The position numbers and the translations under genes were made by a program. 5,657 bases of DNA from an uncultured Bacteroidales bacterium. GTDB lineage: Bacteria; Bacteroidota; Bacteroidia; Bacteroidales; Muribaculaceae. Below are positions 1 to 4,789 of the stretch, in pieces. Position 1 is the first letter of the stretch. The number at the start of each line of letters is the position of its first letter. The DNA lies in assembly GCA_947175585.1 (NCBI GenBank), contig CAMWNL010000143.1:1-5657 (forward strand), in the 5' to 3' direction. The notes beneath the pieces are model-generated. The model worked only from the letters and a program-made list of their open reading frames with translations, ran no database searches and had not been told where the DNA came from.

Positions 1-35
1 ATGTAATCATATCGGTCAAACTCATCAAAATCCAT
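1..35 (-). CDS. Possible start of a divergent gene, truncated by the window edge
   Basis: On the minus strand an ATG at 35-33 opens a frame without a stop to the left edge, encoding 11 whole codons that read MDFDEFDRYDY. A TAnnTTTG-type box lies on the same strand at 69-62, which would give a leader of roughly 20 nt, a plausible distance in Bacteroidota. The visible peptide is strongly acidic and aromatic, but it is too short to assign a family. The call rests on the start codon, the open frame and the promoter-like box, so the gene is tentative. If real, it diverges from the WYL regulator gene and shares its control region. Confidence 0.4.
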   Translation of the reverse strand, partial: MDFDEFDRYDY

Positions 36-49
36 AATCTGTAAATTTA

Positions 50-102
50 TTTTTCCGATTCCAAAATTATATCATTTTCGGAAAAAACACCTATAACGGA
101 AA
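50..102. promoter_or_regulatory. Candidate operator: inverted repeat plus a third half-site
   Basis: TTTTTCCGA at 50-58 and TCGGAAAAA at 78-86 are perfect 9-bp inverted arms, separated by 19 bases. The shared core CGGAAA appears a third time at 97-102 in the same orientation as the second arm. The arms are 28 bp apart centre to centre. All three half-sites lie in the 118-bp region between two divergent starts. WYL-family regulators are known to bind inverted repeats and often control their own operon, so the adjacent WYL protein is the natural candidate ligand; this is inferred. The arms are not followed by a T-run suited to a terminator of either flanking gene, and both genes point away from it. 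Confidence 0.45.
62..69 (-). promoter_or_regulatory. Candidate -7 box (TAATTTTG) for the divergent minus-strand gene
   Basis: Read on the minus strand, positions 69-62 give TAATTTTG, an exact match to the Bacteroidota -7 consensus TAnnTTTG. No clear TTG-type -33 element is found about 20 bases further upstream; only a T-rich stretch is present there. The box lies between the arms of the inverted repeat at 50-58/78-86, so a protein bound to that repeat would be expected to block it. In an AT-rich spacer the match could occur by chance. Confidence 0.4.
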
Positions 103-141
103 TATTTTTTTTAAACGTCATATATTGTCGCTTTCATAAGT

Positions 142-149
142 TAATTTTG
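142..149 (+). promoter_or_regulatory. Candidate -7 box (TAATTTTG) of the WYL-led operon
   Basis: TAATTTTG matches the Bacteroidota -7 consensus TAnnTTTG and is followed by CA, as is the dnaN box at 2817-2824. The best TTG upstream is at 125-127, only 14 bases away, shorter than the usual spacing of about 20, so the -33 element is weak. The box ends four bases before the first ATG at 154. Transcription would therefore start at or just after that ATG, implying a leaderless mRNA or use of the next ATG at 166. Weak -33 elements are compatible with a regulated promoter. Confidence 0.5.
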
Positions 150-153
150 CAAC

Positions 154-1068
154 ATGAATCAGAATATGGGGCGGCTAATCCGCTATATACTAATTATACA
201 GAAGTTATCTGGGAAAAATAAATTTATTCCTGCAGATGAAATGATTTCTTACCTTAATCGCCAAATGGCATATCGAGGATATGAGGTCGGATTAAGTATT
301 CGCACAATCCAGCGTGATATATCGGAGATTAAAGGCATGTTTGAAATAGATATAAGAAACAAGCGAGGAGATGGCTACTATATTGCTGAACAGACTATAA
401 ATCCTGATATAATGTATGATGAATTACTTCTTAATTTTGATTTACTTACGTCTCTCAATAATTCATCAGATCTCTCCGGCTTTATTATTCCCGAGCATCA
501 TAGACCCAAAGATACCGAGTGTATGCCGGCCATAATACATGCCATAAAGAATAGATATTCAATCTGTTTTGACTATAAATTGATTCGTAAAGAAAATAGA
601 GTGATATCAAAGACTGTTGATCCTCATTTCCTAAAAGAATCATTAGGACTTTGGTATCTTATTGCTATTGATGAATCTGAGAAACTGCGAATTTATGCAG
701 TAGATCGAATACATAATCTGGTGATTCTTCCAACAAGATATAAACGCAATAAGTCTCTTAACCCATACAATCTTTTTCAAAACAGTTATGGAATTTGGGA
801 TGACGAAAATATACCGATTGAGGAGGTAGAACTTTCATATTCACCTCTTGACGGGTATTTTCTTAAAACGACTCCTCTCCATTCTTCTCAAGAGATTCTA
901 ACCGATAATGCAGAAGAATTTCGTATCAAATTAAAAATACGTATAACTAACGATTTCGTAATGGCTTTATTGGCAAGAAGTAATTCTATTTCCGTTATTA
1001 AGCCACTATCACTTAGACATAGAATCAATGAAATATATAAACAAGCACTAATTCGTAATAAATTATGA
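154..1068 (+). CDS. WYL-domain transcriptional regulator with N-terminal winged helix-turn-helix
   Basis: A 304-residue DNA-binding regulator with the usual three-part layout. Residues about 5-78 form a winged helix-turn-helix; the recognition-helix pattern is LSIRTIQRDISEI (47-59), and the wing ends in GDGYYI (72-77). Residues about 125-195 are the WYL domain, with an intact WYL tripeptide at 167-169 and the following IYAVDRI (180-186). Residues about 220-300 match the WCX-type C-terminal extension. WYL domains are thought to sense nucleic acid or nucleotide ligands, and relatives such as CapW, BrxR, PafBC and DriD control defence or DNA-damage genes. The frame is closed by an in-frame TAA at 142-144, so 154 is the earliest ATG; ATG 166 (Met5) is an alternative start favoured if the promoter box at 142-149 is used. 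The gene leads a tight operon and overlaps the next gene by ATGA. It probably controls its own operon through the upstream repeat; ligand and targets are unknown. Confidence 0.92.
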   Translation: MNQNMGRLIRYILIIQKLSGKNKFIPADEMISYLNRQMAYRGYEVGLSIRTIQRDISEIKGMFEIDIRNKRGDGYYIAEQTINPDIMYDELLLNFDLLTSLNNSSDLSGFIIPEHHRPKDTECMPAIIHAIKNRYSICFDYKLIRKENRVISKTVDPHFLKESLGLWYLIAIDESEKLRIYAVDRIHNLVILPTRYKRNKSLNPYNLFQNSYGIWDDENIPIEEVELSYSPLDGYFLKTTPLHSSQEILTDNAEEFRIKLKIRITNDFVMALLARSNSISVIKPLSLRHRINEIYKQALIRNKL

Positions 1069-1532
1069 AAAACCTTGGTTCTTTATTTCACAATGCACTC
1101 TATTCTAAGACAAGAATATATCATGATGCCAATGGTAATATCAGTGGAACCAGCACAGATATTACACCATGGTACATTCTTGTCGGACGTCTTTGGGGTG
1201 GCATGCTATGGTTGTACATTATTTTAACACCATTGTTGGCTCCGGTATATTATGCTTTTGCTCATTGGTACTGTCGAAAATTTGATGCAGAAAACATGGC
1301 TGAAGATCCTCAAAATTGGCCCAGGGATAAAAAACAGATATTAAAAAATCATCGTAATATTTTATTAGGATGGATAATATTTATGCTTTACGGTTGGTTA
1401 ACTAACTGGGGACAACCTGACTCGTCTAAGGATATTACCCCAGATTATAATATCGAAAATACTGTTCCATGGGATTCACCCGATTATGTTGACCCATATA
1501 AACATTATAAAGAAACTCATAATATCAGATAA
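1065..1532 (+). CDS. Small predicted membrane protein with two hydrophobic segments, family not recognised
   Basis: A 155-residue protein whose start codon overlaps the stop of the WYL gene (ATGA at 1065-1068), suggesting translational coupling. Two hydrophobic stretches rich in Trp, Leu and Ile are visible at residues about 43-66 and 99-115, both long enough to cross a membrane. Between them is a charged, mostly hydrophilic linker (about 70-98). The N-terminal part has a short Asn/Gly-rich turn, HDANGNISGT (20-29), and the C-terminal about 40 residues are polar, acidic and proline-containing. There is no cleavable signal peptide and no catalytic motif that I can see. I infer an inner-membrane hairpin protein; topology is undecided. 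Its position between a WYL regulator and a nuclease-like protein suggests a shared role, perhaps as membrane partner or effector, but nothing in the sequence fixes its function. Confidence 0.75.
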   Translation: MKNLGSLFHNALYSKTRIYHDANGNISGTSTDITPWYILVGRLWGGMLWLYIILTPLLAPVYYAFAHWYCRKFDAENMAEDPQNWPRDKKQILKNHRNILLGWIIFMLYGWLTNWGQPDSSKDITPDYNIENTVPWDSPDYVDPYKHYKETHNIR

Positions 1533-1533
1533 T

Positions 1534-2259
1534 ATGAAAGAAGAAAAAGGTACATATACTTTCACCGTTGAACAGCATGCACACTTAGTTGATTTAGTAA
1601 GACAACTTGAAAAGGCCGATAAATCAGAGAAAAAAAGAATTCGTGACAAAATCAGAAAGATCGGTTTATATTGGAGCATGGTAGCACCTGGTAGGGACTA
1701 TACAGTTGAAAATCTTCTAAGACTTTTTGACATTGGAACTCTTAAAGTTATAAGTGTTGGCCAGCAAAAGGTGCAAACTCAAGAACAGGATATCTCTATG
1801 ACAGTAAACTCTAAAAATGAAATACATCGAAACACTTCTTTAGTCAAAAGAAGTAGACAATCTTCCGATGAGCATTATGTCATAGACTTATGTGATGAGG
1901 TGCTTGGTTTAAAAGCCTCACGACAACATCGGTTTGATTTCTTAAAAGGGGACACCGGTGTGCGACTCCCTGTAGATGCATACTATTCAGAACTTAATTT
2001 GGTAATAGAATATTACGAAAGTCAGCATACTGAATCAACTCCTTTTTTTGATAAAAAGCAAACCGCAAGCGGTGTTTCAAGAGGTGAACAAAGACGCATT
2101 TACGATCAACGAAGGCGTGATATATTACCTAAACATGGCATTAAGCTGATAATTATATCTTATACTGATTTTGGTTATACTAAAAAGATAAAGCGAGACC
2201 ACATGGCTGATAAAGAGACAATAAAATGTATTCTTAGAAAAGAGGGATTGATAAACTGA
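1534..2259 (+). CDS. Predicted nuclease with C-terminal PD-(D/E)XK (DUF559/Vsr-like) domain
   Basis: I chose ATG 1534, giving 241 residues, because it lies one base after the upstream stop; an earlier in-frame ATG at 1486 would overlap the membrane-protein gene by 47 bases. Residues about 5-75 form a charged helical region ending in IRKIGLYWSMVAPGRDYTV (40-58) and a short strand LKVI (70-73), followed by a polar linker of about 35 residues. Residues about 112-215 look like a restriction-type nuclease core: Glu122 in a first helix, LPVDAYYSELNLVIEYYESQ (145-164) with Asp148 and Glu159, then His165, and an Arg-rich helix around YDQRRRDILPKHGIKLIII (190-208). The arrangement D, IE..., QH, then D.RR....HGIKLI is that of DUF559/Vsr-like PD-(D/E)XK nucleases, with Gln164 where a Lys is often found. 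This suggests metal-dependent cleavage of DNA or RNA. Family assignment is by pattern only; activity and substrate are unknown. Confidence 0.78.
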   Translation: MKEEKGTYTFTVEQHAHLVDLVRQLEKADKSEKKRIRDKIRKIGLYWSMVAPGRDYTVENLLRLFDIGTLKVISVGQQKVQTQEQDISMTVNSKNEIHRNTSLVKRSRQSSDEHYVIDLCDEVLGLKASRQHRFDFLKGDTGVRLPVDAYYSELNLVIEYYESQHTESTPFFDKKQTASGVSRGEQRRIYDQRRRDILPKHGIKLIIISYTDFGYTKKIKRDHMADKETIKCILRKEGLIN

Positions 2260-2272
2260 CATATAATACCAA

Positions 2273-2743
2273 ATGAACAAATACATTATAAACAAAGAAA
2301 ATAAATTATCTTGGAGTGGAGTTATTGCCTTGATACCCCACTATTTTAAACCATTTTTAGAGTTTAAAAGATTGCGCCGTTCCCTTTGTGTTCTCAGTAT
2401 AAAAGGTTGGATAGCCATCTATGCATCCAGATATTATCCTGGAGAATCATACTGGTTTGTAAAACCATTTACTCGTGATAGAGATCCGGACATTATGTTT
2501 TGGGTGTTTGCTCTTGATGTCAGAGGGATATTGATTGTATCCACATATATCGTAGAAGAATTTTGCGTTAACAACAGTATCCCTCAAACCCCATCTTGCC
2601 AATGGAAACTTTGGATAAAAGAGTCTGATGGTAAATACTCTCTTTTTTCCAAATGCTCTTTATCTTTATATGATGTCACAGATTGCTTTATTCCCTCAAC
2701 TAAAATTCTGCCGGAATTAAACGATGTCAAATCATTAAGTTGA
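2273..2743 (+). CDS. Hypothetical protein, aromatic-rich, last gene of the WYL-led operon
   Basis: I do not recognise this 156-residue protein. It begins 13 bases after the nuclease-like gene on the same strand, and its AT-rich composition resembles the three genes before it. It is rich in Trp, Tyr and Phe, with alternating hydrophobic stretches around residues 38-51 and 74-94 that look more like buried beta strands than membrane helices. The N-terminal 36 residues are basic (KRLRR at 32-36). Five Cys (39, 98, 109, 128, 138) are spread out with no metal-binding spacing. No signal peptide or catalytic motif is evident. Being last in the operon it may be an accessory or immunity-like partner of the upstream proteins, which is a guess from position only. 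Confidence 0.65.
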   Translation: MNKYIINKENKLSWSGVIALIPHYFKPFLEFKRLRRSLCVLSIKGWIAIYASRYYPGESYWFVKPFTRDRDPDIMFWVFALDVRGILIVSTYIVEEFCVNNSIPQTPSCQWKLWIKESDGKYSLFSKCSLSLYDVTDCFIPSTKILPELNDVKSLS

Positions 2744-2792
2744 CCAATCATATTTCACGCCTGTCTATTTTGACTCGTCATTTGCTCTACTC

Positions 2793-2824
2793 GTTGGTGA
2801 TACCGATTATTTTTGTTATATTTG
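2793..2824 (+). promoter_or_regulatory. Promoter of the dnaN gene cluster (Bacteroidota type)
   Basis: TATATTTG at 2817-2824 matches the -7 consensus TAnnTTTG exactly, and GTTG at 2793-2796 sits 20 bases upstream, the expected spacing for the -33 element. Transcription would start near 2829-2833, leaving an AT-rich leader of about 33 nt before the dnaN ATG at 2865 and no Shine-Dalgarno sequence, which is normal for the phylum. It separates the housekeeping genes from the AT-rich operon upstream. Confidence 0.75.
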
Positions 2825-2864
2825 CATGATAAATAAACGCATTTAACTTTAACGACATTATTAT

Positions 2865-3995
2865 ATGAAGTTCAACGTACCAAGCAAGACTCTCTATAGT
2901 GCAGTTTCATCTGTCAGCAAAGTCATCAACTCTAAGAACTCTTTAACTATTCTCGACAATTTCCTCGTCGAGTTGAAAGATGACATGCTAACTGTTACCG
3001 GTTCCGACCTCGAAAACTCTCTTACTGCAAGAATCTCTGTCACTGAAGCGGAAGGCTCTGGTCGTTTCTGTATCGGTGCACGTCGTTTGGTCGAACTTCT
3101 CCGCGAGATGCCTGACCAGGGTATTTCTTTTACAATCAACGACACCACACTTGAAATTGAAATCGAATACGCAAGCGGTAACTATACTCTTGTTGCAATT
3201 ACCGGTGACGAATATCCTGATTTCAAACCTGATCCTGACGAAAAAGAGCCTATTTCATTCTCATGTGCTCCTCAGGATCTCATTAAAGGTATTGATAACA
3301 CTCTTTTTGCAGTCGGCAACGATGATTTGCGTCCTATGATGATGGGTATCTTCTTTGATATCAAACCTGATTCAATCACATTTGTCGCAACTGACACTCG
3401 TAAACTGGTGCGTTATATCTGCCGCAACATTGCGCCCGGAGTAGAGGGCAACTGCCTTCTCCCCGTTAAACCGGCCACTATCATCAAAAACGTCTTTGCC
3501 AAAGATGATAGTCTTAAGGTGACTATGACATCAAAGAATGCGACTATCGAAAGCAGTTCATTTACTTTTAAATGCTGCTTCCTCAACGGTCGTTTCCCTG
3601 ACTATAATCGCGTTATTCCTCAGAACAATCCCTACACTCTAACTGCCGACAGACTCTCTTTCCTGACTGCCGTTCGACGTGTCGGTGTCTTTGTTGACCC
3701 GGCTTTCGGTCTTGAGAAATTCCGCATCACTCCCGAACGCGTTCTACTGAAATCAAGCGATCAAGGCAATTGCACCAGCGCTCGCGAACAAGTGCCCTGC
3801 TCTTTCACCGGTCAGGAATTGACCATCGGTTTCAGTGCGCCTTACCTCATTGAGATTCTTAACACTATCCCGACCGAAGACATAATAGTCGAACTTTCTG
3901 ATCCGAGTCGTCCCGGTCTGTTCCGTCCGACCGAAGACGCCGAAGGCACTGAACTCCTCATGCTGCTTATGCCGATGACTGTTGGTGAATTCTAA
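2865..3995 (+). CDS. dnaN: DNA polymerase III subunit beta (sliding clamp)
   Basis: The beta clamp is a ring-shaped homodimer that encircles DNA and tethers the replicative polymerase and many repair enzymes. This protein has 376 residues, close to the 366 of E. coli, and fits three repeated clamp domains of about 120-125 residues each. Family landmarks are LTILDNFL (27-34), TGSDLE (45-50), the second-domain motif VATDTRKL (174-181, equivalent to E. coli ATDGHRL), and the C-terminal LLMLLMPM (364-371), after which the chain runs five residues longer, ending TVGEF. The start at 2865 gives the standard MKF N-terminus and follows a good promoter. It lies 29 bases before the exonuclease gene, so a clamp and a DNA 3'-5' exonuclease are probably made from one transcript. 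As usual in this phylum it is not beside dnaA. GC content is clearly above that of the operon to its left. Confidence 0.98.
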   Translation: MKFNVPSKTLYSAVSSVSKVINSKNSLTILDNFLVELKDDMLTVTGSDLENSLTARISVTEAEGSGRFCIGARRLVELLREMPDQGISFTINDTTLEIEIEYASGNYTLVAITGDEYPDFKPDPDEKEPISFSCAPQDLIKGIDNTLFAVGNDDLRPMMMGIFFDIKPDSITFVATDTRKLVRYICRNIAPGVEGNCLLPVKPATIIKNVFAKDDSLKVTMTSKNATIESSSFTFKCCFLNGRFPDYNRVIPQNNPYTLTADRLSFLTAVRRVGVFVDPAFGLEKFRITPERVLLKSSDQGNCTSAREQVPCSFTGQELTIGFSAPYLIEILNTIPTEDIIVELSDPSRPGLFRPTEDAEGTELLMLLMPMTVGEF

Positions 3996-4024
3996 CTGCA
4001 ATTAAAAAGCATTCCCGCCTGCAA

Positions 4025-4789
4025 ATGAAACTAACACTCCGTCGTCCTATAGTTTTCTTTGATCTTGAAACTACAGGCACAAATATATCGTCAGACCGTA
4101 TCGTTGAAATATCGATAGTCAAGGTTATGCCTGATGGTACCGAAATCGTCAAGACTCGTCGCGTCAACCCTGAGATGCCGATTCCGGCTGAGGCTACAGC
4201 CATACATCACATAACTGATGATGATGTCCGCAACGAACCAACATTCCGTCAGATTGCCAAATCACTTGCCCAATTGTTTGTCGGATGCGACATCGCAGGT
4301 TTCAATTCCAACCGTTTCGACATTCCGCTTCTCGATCAGGAGTTTCAGCGTGCTGACGTAGACTTTGATTTCGGTAAAGCTCGTTTTATCGACGTTCAGA
4401 CTATCTTTCACAAAAAAGAACCTCGCACACTCGTAGCGGCTTATCGCTTCTACTGCGGTAAAGAACTCGAAGACGCTCATAGCGCGAGTGCTGACACAAT
4501 GGCCACCTACGAAGTCCTTAAGGCGCAGCTCGAACGCTACGAAGACCTTCCGTGCGACGTTGAAGCCTTATCTGAATTTGCTTCACAATCGCGTAATGTC
4601 GACTTCGTCGGACGTCTCGTCTATGATGACAAAAAGCGTGAAGTGATTAATTTTGGTAAATATAAAGGTCGTCTTGCTGAAGAAGTCCTGCGCACTGATC
4701 CCGGCTACTATTCCTGGATTATGCAGGGCGATTTTACAAAAAATACCAAAGACGCCTTTACTCGTATTAAGCTTCGCAACTCCAAATAA
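4025..4789 (+). CDS. DEDDh-family 3'-5' exonuclease (DnaQ/epsilon-like) with ExoX-like C-terminal domain
   Basis: A 254-residue nuclease that removes nucleotides from 3' ends of DNA, of the kind used in proofreading or repair. All five DEDDh metal-binding and catalytic residues are present: Asp13 and Glu15 in FFDLETTG (11-18), Asp99 in GFNSNRFDIPLL (92-103), and His152 and Asp157 in AHSASADTMATYEV (151-164). Residues about 8-170 are the exonuclease domain. After a linker, INFGKYKG (208-215) and DPGYYSWIMQGDF (225-237) match the small ExoX-like C-terminal domain. The gene lies between dnaN and coaBC, an arrangement familiar from Bacteroidota genomes. Whether it is the true replicative proofreading subunit or a repair exonuclease cannot be told; I therefore withhold the name dnaQ. 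No convincing clamp-binding peptide was seen in the C-terminal tail. Confidence 0.95.
   Translation: MKLTLRRPIVFFDLETTGTNISSDRIVEISIVKVMPDGTEIVKTRRVNPEMPIPAEATAIHHITDDDVRNEPTFRQIAKSLAQLFVGCDIAGFNSNRFDIPLLDQEFQRADVDFDFGKARFIDVQTIFHKKEPRTLVAAYRFYCGKELEDAHSASADTMATYEVLKAQLERYEDLPCDVEALSEFASQSRNVDFVGRLVYDDKKREVINFGKYKGRLAEEVLRTDPGYYSWIMQGDFTKNTKDAFTRIKLRNSK

Noticed and set aside
1486..1533. Earlier in-frame ATG extending the nuclease-like protein by 16 residues.
   Set aside because: It would overlap the membrane-protein gene by 47 bases, while ATG 1534 lies one base after that gene's stop, matching the tight spacing in the operon.
2794..2814. Possible terminator: 5-bp stem (2794-2798 with 2802-2806, one G-U pair, 3-base loop) followed by a T-rich stretch.
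   Set aside because: The stem is very weak and coincides with the -33 element of the dnaN promoter, so I do not call a terminator for the upstream operon.
2704..2829. Short open frame across the operon end and the dnaN spacer, encoding from TTG 2740 a 29-residue hydrophobic peptide.
   Set aside because: No ATG start, it overlaps the preceding gene's end and contains the dnaN promoter elements, so it is probably chance.
3076..3339. 87-codon plus-strand open frame inside dnaN.
   Set aside because: It is in another frame of a certain gene and has no recognisable protein features.
4259..4285. SLAQLF (residues 80-85) in the exonuclease as a clamp-binding peptide.
   Set aside because: It lies in a conserved helix of the exonuclease domain rather than an exposed tail, so the resemblance to QLxLF is probably accidental.
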